Assembly: GCA_024402475.1 (NCBI GenBank)
Contig: JAKSTQ010000008.1
Location: forward strand, 1-64,000
Direction: 5' to 3'
DNA from: Treponema sp.
GTDB taxonomy: Bacteria > Spirochaetota > Spirochaetia > Treponematales > Treponemataceae
DNA: 64,000 nucleotides
Program-made: the position numbers and the translations under genes
Shown: piece by piece, positions 1 through 7,633 of the stretch
Layout: each line of letters opens with the position of its first letter
How positions within the stretch are numbered: the first letter of the stretch is position 1
Notes under the pieces: generated by a model
Database searches by the model: none
Seen by the model: the letters and a program-made list of their open reading frames with translations, nothing else
What the model was told of the DNA's origin: nothing

Positions 1-76
1 CGTATTGTATGGGTATTTTTCCTTTCTTTATTTCAACTTCATTTTACAATCTTCCTTTTTTATAAAATATTTTTCA

Positions 77-97
77 CTGTGTCATACCGTGATACAG
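77..97. promoter_or_regulatory. Imperfect dyad CTGTGTCA-N5-TGATACAG
   Basis: Arms at 77-84 and 90-97 match in 7 of 8 pairs. The left end TCACTGTGT and right end ATACAGT resemble the dyad at 54436-54454 upstream of the sigma factor gene. It could be an operator for the gene at 179 or for a gene left of the window. Nothing else recognisable lies in 1-112. Confidence 0.25.
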
Positions 98-112
98 TAA
101 CCGTTATATATT

Positions 113-148
113 GGTATTGTAATCAGTTGATTGCAATACCTTTTTTTT
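113..148 (+). terminator. Rho-independent terminator or attenuator
   Basis: Arms GGTATTGTAATCA (113-125) and TGATTGCAATACC (128-140) pair over 13 positions with one G-U wobble, followed by eight T. It probably ends a transcript entering from the left. It stands 31 bases before the start codon of the next gene, so it could also act as an attenuator if that gene's promoter is further upstream. Confidence 0.75.
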
Positions 149-178
149 ATGTCTTTAAGGCATTTACAGGAGAACAAA

Positions 179-796
179 ATGTATACATGCACATCCCTCG
201 CTTACGATTATCTTTCTAAAGATAAAAAAAAGAATGACCAGTTCAATTTCCTTAAATCAGAAATTTCTGCAAGCATTAAAAAATTCAATGGAACAATAGC
301 CAGCCTTAAAAAGGATTATTCCTTCTGTCGTACTTCCAAAGAAAAAAATGCTCTTGCAGGTCAGATTAAGGATCTTCAGGGACGTCTTGTTTCTGCCCAG
401 AACTGCATGTGGTGGCTTAAATCTCCTGAACAGGTTCCAATGGTTCAGACTGTCTGGAACGGCGGAATGTTCTGCAGTCCGGAAGAATCACTTCGTATTA
501 AGGCTGATTTTGAAAGAAAACAGTACGAAGCTTCTGATGAATATAAAAAATGCCAGATTAAGGCAAATATTCTTAAGGGAATTTCTTATGTTGCAGGACC
601 TGCATTTGTTTTCTGGGGACCATTTTTTGTTTTTCTGTTTATGAACGGACTTTTTGCCAGCGACAGTGTAGTTCGTGCCTTTAGCCAGACTTTGGCAGTA
701 GAAGGATATTTATTCCCTATAACCCTTCCAATGGGGCTTTTAATGGGCGGATGGATTTTTCCCCGTCTGATTGACAAGTTCCTGCTGGGAAAGTAA
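179..796 (+). CDS. Hypothetical membrane protein, 205 aa
   Basis: I do not recognise this protein. The start at 179 is chosen because AGGAG ends six bases before the ATG; the upstream in-frame TTG at 131 has no ribosome site and lies inside the terminator stem. The first ~130 residues are hydrophilic, Lys/Glu-rich and predicted helical. The C-terminal third holds two hydrophobic stretches (starting near ISYVAGPAFVFWG and LFPITLPMGLLMGG) that look like a membrane hairpin. No enzyme motif or signal peptide is visible. It stands alone between a terminator and the cheR promoter, so context does not indicate a role. That it is a real gene is well supported by the ribosome site and length. Confidence 0.7.
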   Translation: MYTCTSLAYDYLSKDKKKNDQFNFLKSEISASIKKFNGTIASLKKDYSFCRTSKEKNALAGQIKDLQGRLVSAQNCMWWLKSPEQVPMVQTVWNGGMFCSPEESLRIKADFERKQYEASDEYKKCQIKANILKGISYVAGPAFVFWGPFFVFLFMNGLFASDSVVRAFSQTLAVEGYLFPITLPMGLLMGGWIFPRLIDKFLLGK

Positions 797-821
797 CTGC
801 CAAAATTAGAGAAATTTACAA

Positions 822-850
822 TTTACAAATATAATTTGTGGTAGTATAAT
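822..850 (+). promoter_or_regulatory. Sigma-70 promoter of cheR-cheB
   Basis: TTTACA (822-827), 17-base spacer, TATAAT (845-850). The predicted start of transcription is about 857, two bases before the cheR ATG at 859, so the mRNA would be essentially leaderless. There is no Shine-Dalgarno sequence before the ATG. Confidence 0.6.
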
Positions 851-858
851 GTAGCATT

Positions 859-1677
859 ATGGTAGAGTTACTTAGTGATGCTGATTTTGATTTATTCCGC
901 AAAGTTATTTACGATGAAAGCGGCATTACATTTTCAGCGACAAATCGTTCAATTTTGGACAGTCGGTTAAAAGAGAGATTACGAGAAAAAAAGCTTGAAT
1001 CAGTGCAGGAATATTACAAGCTCATTACTTCTGATAAAGAAGAAATGAAAATCATGCTGGATTCTGTTACAACAAACCTTACAAGGTTTTTCAGAAACCA
1101 GCCTCATTTTGATGCACTTGTTAACTACGTAATTCCTCATATTCTTGAAGAAAAGAAAAAGACTGGAGATAGAACCATTAAAATCTGGAGTGCTGGCTGT
1201 TCAACTGGTGAAGAACCATACACAATTGCCATGATTCTGGCTGATATTTTACCTCCGGGATTTAATTTCCAGGTAATTGCTTCGGATCTTTCACTTAAAT
1301 CTTTGATGGTTGGACAGCAGGGTTTTTATGCAGATTCCCGTATTGCCGGTATTCCAGAAAACTATCTTGCAAAATATTTTACAAAGGTTGATTCTGGTTA
1401 TCAGGTTAAGCGCGAACTTATGGATAAAATCCGTTTCGACTATCACAACCTTAAAAACGAATCAGGAACAAAAAATCTTGACATCATATTCTGTCGAAAT
1501 GTTTTGATTTACTTTGATGAAGCTGCACAGCTTGGTGTAATCAATAGATTCTATGATGCACTGGCTCCACATTCTTATCTGTTTATCGGACACTCGGAAT
1601 CTCTTTTTGGTATGAACACAAAATTTGAATTCCTTAAGACACAGTGGGCTTGTCTTTATCAGAAAAACGAAAAATAA
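859..1677 (+). CDS. cheR: Chemotaxis protein methyltransferase CheR
   Basis: CheR transfers methyl groups from S-adenosylmethionine to glutamates of chemoreceptors for adaptation. The 272-residue length is normal. The N-terminal ~75 residues form the small helical CheR domain. The methyltransferase fold follows, with the SAM-binding stretch WSAGCSTGEEPYT and the family hallmark FCRNVLIYFD. No TPR extension or receptor-docking tail is present. cheB follows 15 bases after its stop, so the methylation and demethylation enzymes are co-transcribed. The ATG lies 8 bases after a TATAAT box with no ribosome site, which points to a leaderless mRNA. The call is secure; the start is supported by the promoter position and by the domain beginning immediately. 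Confidence 0.95.
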   Translation: MVELLSDADFDLFRKVIYDESGITFSATNRSILDSRLKERLREKKLESVQEYYKLITSDKEEMKIMLDSVTTNLTRFFRNQPHFDALVNYVIPHILEEKKKTGDRTIKIWSAGCSTGEEPYTIAMILADILPPGFNFQVIASDLSLKSLMVGQQGFYADSRIAGIPENYLAKYFTKVDSGYQVKRELMDKIRFDYHNLKNESGTKNLDIIFCRNVLIYFDEAAQLGVINRFYDALAPHSYLFIGHSESLFGMNTKFEFLKTQWACLYQKNEK

Positions 1678-1692
1678 GGCGGGGTTTTGAGT

Positions 1693-2928
1693 ATGGATGA
1701 TATCAATGTCCTTGTTTGTGACGACTCAGCGCTCATGCGCAATCTTATTTCTAGAATTGTAGATAATACAACCGGTATGCACGTATGTGCAAAGGCCATG
1801 AATGGTCAGATGGCACTGGAAAGAATTGCAGAATTCAATCCGGATGTTATGGTTCTTGATATCGAAATGCCTGTAATGACAGGTGTTGAATTCCTGCGCG
1901 AACGAAAAAATCGTAAGCTTGATATTCCTGTTATCGTACTTTCAAGTATTGCTACTGAAGGCGCTAAAGTTACAATGGAATGTCTTGAACTTGGTGCTTC
2001 GGACTTTTTGACAAAGCCTAACGGTTCAGTTACTGCAGATATTTCTTCTGTTGCTGACCGCCTTGTTGAACTTTTGTCTTCTTACGGTTATGCCAGTGCG
2101 GTAATGAAGGGCAAGTCTCCATACGAACCTGAATTTTTTACTCGCCAGATTAAAATGCGCCAGGCAGAGCGTTTTGTTGCTGAACAGAAAAAAGAAACAA
2201 TCGACCGCCTTAATGCCGTAAAGTCAGAACCTATTACAGAAAATAACGCAGAAAAAATTGCTGACAGCGTTGTTCCTCTTAAGAAGTTTGAATGGACTCC
2301 TTCAGAAAAGAAACAGCCTAATGTTGTAAAACCTCTGCGTGATCCTTCAAATATTCAGATTATTGCAATTGGAATTTCTACCGGCGGACCAAACGCATTG
2401 AGAGAAGTTTTCAAGATGCTTGATCCTCATCTTAAACAGCCGATTCTTGTTGTACAGCATATGCCTGCAGGTTTTACTGCAGAATTTGCACACAGCCTTG
2501 ACCGCATCTGTCCACTGACTGTAACAGAAGCCGTTGATGAAGATAAAATCGAAGGCGGACATATTTATATTGCGCCGGGTAACTACCATATCTATGTTGA
2601 ACATCGTGCAACAGGAAATGTAATTCGTCTTGGCCAGCAGGATCCACGCAACGGTCACAGACCTTCTGCAGATGTTCTGTTTGAATCTATTGCCGAAGTT
2701 TACAAGAACCATGCACTTGGCGTAATCATGACAGGTATGGGTAAAGACGGTGCTGTTGAACTTACTGCTATGCGCGAACAGGGTGCATGGACTTTAGGTC
2801 AGGATGAAAAATCAGCAATCGTATATGGAATGCCTCGTGTTGCTTTTGAAATGGGTGCAGTTCAGAAACAGGTTGCTCTAAAAGATATGGCTGACGAAAT
2901 CAGCGCTCTTGCCCGAGAACATCTGTAA
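1693..2928 (+). CDS. cheB: Chemotaxis response regulator methylesterase CheB
   Basis: CheB removes methyl groups from, and deamidates, chemoreceptors, and is activated by CheA phosphorylation. The N-terminal receiver domain (about 1-120) has the acidic pair DD at 10-11 and phospho-acceptor D56 in LDIEMPVMTG. A long linker (about 125-215) leads to the C-terminal esterase with catalytic triad S229 (GISTGGPNAL), H256 (QHMPAG) and D352 (MGKDGA). I prefer the ATG at 1693, placed 8 bases after GGCGGGG, over the TTG at 1687, which is too close to that site. Length (411 aa) is somewhat above the usual ~350-380 because of the linker. The last 29 bases overlap the convergent RseC-like gene. Confidence 0.95.
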   Translation: MDDINVLVCDDSALMRNLISRIVDNTTGMHVCAKAMNGQMALERIAEFNPDVMVLDIEMPVMTGVEFLRERKNRKLDIPVIVLSSIATEGAKVTMECLELGASDFLTKPNGSVTADISSVADRLVELLSSYGYASAVMKGKSPYEPEFFTRQIKMRQAERFVAEQKKETIDRLNAVKSEPITENNAEKIADSVVPLKKFEWTPSEKKQPNVVKPLRDPSNIQIIAIGISTGGPNALREVFKMLDPHLKQPILVVQHMPAGFTAEFAHSLDRICPLTVTEAVDEDKIEGGHIYIAPGNYHIYVEHRATGNVIRLGQQDPRNGHRPSADVLFESIAEVYKNHALGVIMTGMGKDGAVELTAMREQGAWTLGQDEKSAIVYGMPRVAFEMGAVQKQVALKDMADEISALAREHL

Positions 2929-3292
2929 TTTCAGGATAAGAAATTAATTTTTTTGCACGGGATGCAGCAAATACAACTGCAAGTCCCGTTGCAAGACATA
3001 TACCAATCACTACAGGGTTATTGGTAAAATACCAGCCGCCAAAGCAAAGCAGTACCGGCAAAAGCAAAGAAAAAATTGCAAGCTTGTATTCGTGGTGCTT
3101 TGGCGTTGCTATTATAACGCCCTGGTTTTCTTTCAATTCAAAATTTTTAGGATTTTTAACAGGAACTGTTTTCCCCCGGCGTCTGCAGGGTTTGTTGCAG
3201 TTGACACATTCAGCAAAGGTTAACAGCTGGGCAAGAACGAGATTTTTTTCTGTGTTGTATTTTGCGTCAATTACAATTCCCTGTTTGTGCAT
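2900..3292 (-). CDS. RseC/MucC-like membrane protein
   Basis: Resembles the SoxR-reducing / RseC-MucC family: a short N-terminal beta-rich part with a cysteine cluster (C-x2-C-x3-C in CVNCNKPC), then two adjacent membrane segments (AIFSLLLPVLLCFGG and VVIGICLATGLAVVFAA) and a short tail. In Proteobacteria such proteins modulate sigma-E signalling or act with Rnf-type electron-transfer complexes to reduce SoxR. No RseA, RseB, SoxR or rnf gene is in this window, so the role here is open. The ATG at 3292 overlaps the stop of the TPR gene by one base (TAATG) and has AGGAAG five bases upstream, so translation is coupled. The reading frame continues upstream without a better start. Its 3' end overlaps cheB convergently by 29 bases. 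Confidence 0.7.
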   Translation of the reverse strand: MHKQGIVIDAKYNTEKNLVLAQLLTFAECVNCNKPCRRRGKTVPVKNPKNFELKENQGVIIATPKHHEYKLAIFSLLLPVLLCFGGWYFTNNPVVIGICLATGLAVVFAASRAKKLISYPEITDVLGQER

Positions 3293-3822
3293 TACTGCTT
3301 CCTGTTCTGTTTTATTGAACGCATGCGGGCAGTGCATTCTTCTTTGCCTGCTTTGTTTCCAAGCTGGTCGTAAGTATCACGAAGATTGTACAGTGCATCA
3401 TAGTAATAGGGATTGAGTGTAAGTGCGTGTTCAAAAGCTTCTGCGGCTTCTGGAAACTGTACTGTGTTGAAAAATATAACTCCCAGTGTGTTCCATAAAA
3501 TTGCGTTGAGAGGATTAAGTTTAAGTCCAAAGTCAGCCCAGTAAAATGCCTGACGGAAATCTCCTGTGTTAAAATTGATTTCTGCCAGGGTTGCAATTGT
3601 ATCATGGTCCTCTGGTGAAAGTTCGTGGGCTTTTTCAAGGCATTCAACTGCTGCCTTAAGGTTCCCTGAATCACGGTAAGTCACACCAAGATTAAACCAG
3701 ATAAAGTAATTTGTGTTGTCTACGATGAGGGCACGTTTTAAACAGGCAATGGCTTCTTTGTACTGACCTGAGTCAGCAAATGAGATTGCCTGGTTATTAA
3801 GTGTTTCTACCTTTTCTGTCAT
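3292..3822 (-). CDS. Tetratricopeptide repeat protein, 176 aa
   Basis: Made of about four tandem 34-residue TPR units. Typical repeat signatures are visible, for example IWFNLGVTYRDSGNLKAAV, ILWNTLGVIFFNTVQFPEAA and ALYNLRDTYDQLG. There is no signal peptide or membrane segment, so a cytoplasmic protein-protein scaffold is likely. It lies 25 bases downstream of the polyprenyl synthase gene and overlaps the RseC-like start, within one operon. TPR proteins are too generic for a function to be assigned; the operon suggests an envelope-related role, but that is inference. Confidence 0.85.
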   Translation of the reverse strand: MTEKVETLNNQAISFADSGQYKEAIACLKRALIVDNTNYFIWFNLGVTYRDSGNLKAAVECLEKAHELSPEDHDTIATLAEINFNTGDFRQAFYWADFGLKLNPLNAILWNTLGVIFFNTVQFPEAAEAFEHALTLNPYYYDALYNLRDTYDQLGNKAGKEECTARMRSIKQNRKQ

Positions 3823-3847
3823 ATAAATAAAAATTTTCTCCGTTAAA

Positions 3848-4918
3848 TCAGACTGCAGGAAGCATTTTTGTAAACAGTTCGTGGATCATTCTGGCATATT
3901 CGTTGTTTTGTGGTGTAACGCCAAAAAGATCTGTAAGAAGTGTACAGGTTTTTTGAACAAGACTTCGGCCCTGATCAAAAGCTGCTTTAATTGAACCTGC
4001 TTCTTCCAGCAGTTTGATGCAGTTTTCTACAGCAGGATCTGTAATTCCATTTTTTCCTGCAGCTGTAAAATATTGAGCAATTATTTTTGAATCTTCCGGA
4101 TGCTTTTGAATGTGCATCAATACCGGAAGACTTTTCTTTCCTTCAACAATATCGTCCCCGCGTTTTTTGCCGGGATTGCCTGTGCTTAAGTTCTGAACAT
4201 CATCAAGAATCTGAAATCCTTCTCCAAGTCTTCTTGCAAGAAGTCCTGCTTCCTGTGCTTTCTGTGAATCCGCTCCACCGCAGATAACGCCTGTTGTTAC
4301 TGCAAGTGCGCAAAGAGTTCCTGTTTTATGCTGAACCATTGCCTGGTATTCTTCTAAAGGCGGAAAGATATCAGGGTTGTTGTGCCAGTAAATGTCCATT
4401 GCCTGCCCAAGGTGAAGGCGGCGTAATTCCATTGTCCACATGGAATAAAGCTGAGCCTTTTTTTCTGATGAACAGTTTAATGTATCAATTACGGCTGGTG
4501 CAAGAAAGTAAAGCCATGCGCCAGCATTTAAAGCAGCATCTGTTCCGTAAGTAATATGTGCGCAGGGCTTTCCCCGGCGTTCTGTTGCCTTGTCTTCTAT
4601 GTCATCATGAATAAGGCTTGCTGTGTGTACAAATTCAACTAAAGGAGTAAGTTTGATGGCATCCTGTAAATCTGCATCCCGATTACAGCTTGTGCTTACT
4701 ATTCCTGCACACAAAACCTGTAAAAGCGGTCGCCAGCGTTTGCCGCCTAAAGACAAAAGATTATGGCATGGAGTAATAAGGTTCATGATAAGGCTGTCAG
4801 TAACTGCCTTAGGAATTGAACCGAAAGCCTGGTCTTTCCAAAGAGTATTTACAGTCTGAGGAAGTGAGGTTGTGAGCTGTTCTTCTATTAATTTGCGAAG
4901 TTCTTCAATATCTGCCAT
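3848..4918 (-). CDS. Polyprenyl diphosphate synthase
   Basis: Trans-prenyltransferase that condenses isopentenyl diphosphate onto an allylic diphosphate, supplying quinone or carrier-lipid chains. Motifs in order: GGKRWRP (58-64), binding isopentenyl diphosphate; first aspartate-rich motif DDIED (105-109); KTGTL; and the second aspartate-rich region LDDVQN, where the usual final Asp of DDxxD is Asn. The residue five positions before the first motif is Ala, which in the family favours longer products, so product length is uncertain. Length 356 aa is slightly above the usual ~300-330. A TATAAT box (4928-4933) lies 9 bases before the ATG, giving an almost leaderless start, although AAAGGG lies between them. 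The TPR gene follows. Confidence 0.9.
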   Translation of the reverse strand: MADIEELRKLIEEQLTTSLPQTVNTLWKDQAFGSIPKAVTDSLIMNLITPCHNLLSLGGKRWRPLLQVLCAGIVSTSCNRDADLQDAIKLTPLVEFVHTASLIHDDIEDKATERRGKPCAHITYGTDAALNAGAWLYFLAPAVIDTLNCSSEKKAQLYSMWTMELRRLHLGQAMDIYWHNNPDIFPPLEEYQAMVQHKTGTLCALAVTTGVICGGADSQKAQEAGLLARRLGEGFQILDDVQNLSTGNPGKKRGDDIVEGKKSLPVLMHIQKHPEDSKIIAQYFTAAGKNGITDPAVENCIKLLEEAGSIKAAFDQGRSLVQKTCTLLTDLFGVTPQNNEYARMIHELFTKMLPAV

Positions 4919-4927
4919 ATCCCTTTA

Positions 4928-4956
4928 ATTATAGAACAAAAAGCCCATAAAGTTAA
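4928..4956 (-). promoter_or_regulatory. Probable sigma-70 promoter of the polyprenyl synthase operon
   Basis: Read on the minus strand: TTAACT (4951-4956), 17-base spacer, TATAAT (4928-4933). The predicted transcript start is about 4921, two to three bases before the ATG at 4918. The gap between the hrpB 3' part and this gene (4919-4986) is otherwise empty. Confidence 0.5.
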
Positions 4957-4986
4957 GAATGGTAATGAAATTCGTGATAGAAATTT

Positions 4987-6045
4987 TTATTCTTCACTCA
5001 TTATATCTTTGTTCCAGTTATGTTTAGGGTACCGGCCTTTCATTTCCGTGCATATTTCCTGCCATGCACCGTTCCAGAAACCTTCAAGGTCCTGAGTAAT
5101 CTGTAAAGGCCGGCTTGCAGGTGATAAAAGTTTTAAGAGCACTTTCTGTCCGAGAATCTGTGGAGTTGTTTTACAGCCGAAAATCCGCTGAATGATGACC
5201 TCTATTACAGGAACAATGCGGTCAGTTTTCTGGTAAGACACTTTTACTTTACGGCCGTTTTCAAGTGTCAGTGTTTCAGGAACTTTTGAATCAACTGATG
5301 CTCCGTCAAGAAACCAGTAAAGGCCGGCATAAACTGTCTGGGCATCAAGGTTCTGCTTTCCGGAAAGAAAAGGCACGAGCCACTGGCTGGCATTTTGTTC
5401 CAGGAAGGTTTTAAGGTTCTGCTTTTTGTTACAGTTTTCAGGATAGCCTTCTGTCTGGGCCTTAAGGAATTCTGCTCTGGTCAGGAAGGATTGCGTTTTA
5501 TTGTCAGATGGAAGACAGTCAAATCCTTTGTTTTCAATTTCTGTAAGCCATGCCTGTGCAAGGTCATCTTTGTCTGCAGTAAGTTTTATGGTCTTAAGCG
5601 GAATGCGTCCAAGATAAAATGTTTTGTTTTTACTTATCCGGGATCCTTCAAAAAAAGCCTTTATTTCTTCTTTTGTATTTGAATCAACCCACTGGTCAAA
5701 AGACGGGCCCGACATTGTTTCAAAAGAAAAAATGATTGCAGTATCTGTCCTTGACATTACATCTGGTGCACAAATCCATAAAGGCCTGTTTTTGTCCGCG
5801 GCTGAATCTGCAATTACAGCTTTTCGGCCGGAAACAAACTGATAGATGCATTCTTTTTCTCCGGGAGCTGTTATTCGCATTGCAAGTCTGTCAGAAAATC
5901 CTTCAAGAAGAATTGTAGATTTATCATACTGTAAGTCCTGAGTAAAGCCGGTTCCTGAAAGTCTTTTTCTGATATCTTGCTTTGCTTTTTCCTGAATTGG
6001 GACTGTCTGCATAATTTGAATACTGAATGTAAAGGTCAAGAACAT
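4987..6045 (-). pseudogene. hrpB: ATP-dependent helicase HrpB, C-terminal part (frameshifted)
   Basis: This frame carries the rest of HrpB, including the family-specific C-terminal domain: GRKVKVSYQ, the LLSPASRPLQITQDLEGFWNG stretch (compare LSPAGRPLQ...DLxxFW in HrpB) and the terminal GRYPKHNW. It is one frame away from the helicase part at 5924-7378, and the two frames overlap by 122 bases. Joined at the five-T run 5986-5990 by removal of one base, they give a continuous HrpB of about 815 residues, the family's normal length. The leading Met of this frame is probably not a real start, and no ribosome site precedes it. Either the gene is broken, the base count in the run is wrong, or ribosomes shift frame there. 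Confidence 0.85.
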
Positions 6046-7378
6046 AATCTAAAAGCTCATTATTTTTACAGGCATATGCTGCAAGACACATCGTTCCAGG
6101 GCGGATGTCGATTCCTAAAGAAAGTACGGATTTCCCTTTTTGTGTAATGGAATTATTCTGGGCAAGAAGTTTTGAGCGTTTTAAAAAATCTATTGCTTCG
6201 TTCCAGGCGCCTGATGGCGGGGAGGTGAGGAAGTTGATTTTTGTAAGGTCTGTGATTCCCTGGTTTGCAAATTCAAGAACGGTCTGGAAAAGTTCAACGC
6301 GGGAAATTTCTGGTTCTGTGTGTTTTGCAAGAATGTCAGTTTTGGGCCAGAGCCTTATGCAGCGCCCGCTTTGAGTACGGCCGGCTCGTCCCTGTCTTTG
6401 AGCAGCATTGAACTGACTTTCTTTGACAGTAACAAGGCGCTGCATTCCTGATTTAAGGTCAATTGTATTAAGACGGCAAAGTCCTGAGTCTATGACAACT
6501 TTTACATCAGGAACTGTCAGGGAAGTTTCTGCAATTGCAGAAGATAAAATTATTCTTGTTTTTTTATTCTGCGTAGGATAAAGAATTGTTTTCTGCTGCG
6601 CAATCGTTATTGACGAGTGAAGAATGCAAAGTTCAATTTCTCCCTCAGAGATTTTTTTCTTGAGACAATCCTGCAGCAGACTGTAATTTTTTTTGATCTC
6701 TGCAATTCCAGGTAAGAAAACAAGGATTGTTCCATCAATATTATTCAGTTCATCTGTGACAGCCTGTACTACGGATTTTTCCGGGGCGTAAAAAGTTTCG
6801 ACAGGAAATGATCTTCCCGGTACTTCAATTACAGGACAGCCGTCAAGATATTCGCTTAAAGGATTTGCGTCGATTGTGGCACTCATTATAATAAGATATA
6901 AATCATCGCGCGCTGCTAAGGCTTCTTTTAAAAGAACAAGTGCTGTATCAATCGTAACAGAGCGTTCATGAAATTCATCAATGACAATAACATTGTAATC
7001 AGACAGAAACGGGTCGTCTGCAAGTTCCCTTAAAAGAACTGCCTGGGTTACGACAAAAAGTCTTGTGTCTCTTGAAGTTTTGTTTTCAAGATGAATTTTA
7101 TAACCGCAGGTTTTTCCTGTTTCTTCTTTACAAAGATCTGCCGTGCGTTCTGCAATTCCAACTGCTGCAATACGCCGCGGCTGTGTCATAAGGATTTTGC
7201 CTTCAAATTCACTTAAAAGTGCTAATGGCAGAATTGTTGATTTTCCGGCCCCGGTAAGTGCTGTTAAAATACAGGTTCTGCTTTGAGAATTTTTTAAGGT
7301 CTGTACAATGTCAGAAAGAGACTGCGTAATCGGGAATTGAGAAATTTCTGGATCGGATATTATATTGTGCAAACTCAT
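5924..7378 (-). CDS. hrpB: ATP-dependent helicase HrpB, N-terminal helicase part
   Basis: DEAH/RHA-type RNA helicase core. Motifs in order: TGAGKST (Walker A), QPRRIAA, DEFHER (the HrpB version of DEAH), SATID, the SSAIAETSLTVP stretch and QRQGRAGR (motif VI), followed by the start of the HA2 region. The start at 7378 gives a normal N-terminus and has AGGAAA about ten bases upstream; it begins 27 bases after the carrier-protein gene. The homologous reading ends near the five-T run at 5986-5990 and then runs ~20 unrelated residues to a stop at 5924, while the family sequence continues in the next frame. HrpB's cellular role is poorly known; in some bacteria it is linked to mRNA processing. Confidence 0.85.
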   Translation of the reverse strand: MSLHNIISDPEISQFPITQSLSDIVQTLKNSQSRTCILTALTGAGKSTILPLALLSEFEGKILMTQPRRIAAVGIAERTADLCKEETGKTCGYKIHLENKTSRDTRLFVVTQAVLLRELADDPFLSDYNVIVIDEFHERSVTIDTALVLLKEALAARDDLYLIIMSATIDANPLSEYLDGCPVIEVPGRSFPVETFYAPEKSVVQAVTDELNNIDGTILVFLPGIAEIKKNYSLLQDCLKKKISEGEIELCILHSSITIAQQKTILYPTQNKKTRIILSSAIAETSLTVPDVKVVIDSGLCRLNTIDLKSGMQRLVTVKESQFNAAQRQGRAGRTQSGRCIRLWPKTDILAKHTEPEISRVELFQTVLEFANQGITDLTKINFLTSPPSGAWNEAIDFLKRSKLLAQNNSITQKGKSVLSLGIDIRPGTMCLAAYACKNNELLDYVLDLYIQYSNYADSPNSGKSKARYQKKTFRNRLYSGLTV

Positions 7379-7405
7379 ATGAATTAAATGTTTCCTAAAA
7401 AAAAA

Positions 7406-7633
7406 TTACTGCCCGGATTTTGAAATCATATTCAGAATCTGTTCTGCAGTAGAAAAATTTTTGATATCAACTTGAGTAGGGTGAATGACAATTCCGCGGT
7501 CTTCAAGTTCATTCAGTAATTCAATGAATGCAAGTGAATCAAGAATGTTGTGTTCAATCAGGTCAATATTGTTTCTGACCTGTGGATTGCCTGTTACTTT
7601 TTCTAAAATCCCGTAAAGTTCTTCGATGGTCAT
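7406..7633 (-). CDS. Acyl/D-alanyl carrier protein (DltC-like)
   Basis: A 75-residue carrier protein with the phosphopantetheine attachment motif LDSLAF (Ser as attachment site) after the typical N-terminal helix. The spacing and the ILDSLAFIELLNELEDR-type helix 2 resemble DltC more than fatty-acid ACP (no DSLD). The ATG overlaps the stop of the adenylation enzyme gene by four bases (ATGA), so the two are translationally coupled and are almost certainly partners: the enzyme would load an activated amino or other acid onto this carrier. No DltB or DltD acyltransferase is nearby. The carrier assignment is firm; the cargo is inferred. Confidence 0.85.
   Translation of the reverse strand: MTIEELYGILEKVTGNPQVRNNIDLIEHNILDSLAFIELLNELEDRGIVIHPTQVDIKNFSTAEQILNMISKSGQ

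Noticed and set aside
131-178. Upstream TTG start extending the first gene by 16 residues
   Set aside because: It lies inside the terminator stem, has no ribosome site, and the ATG at 179 has AGGAG at ideal spacing.
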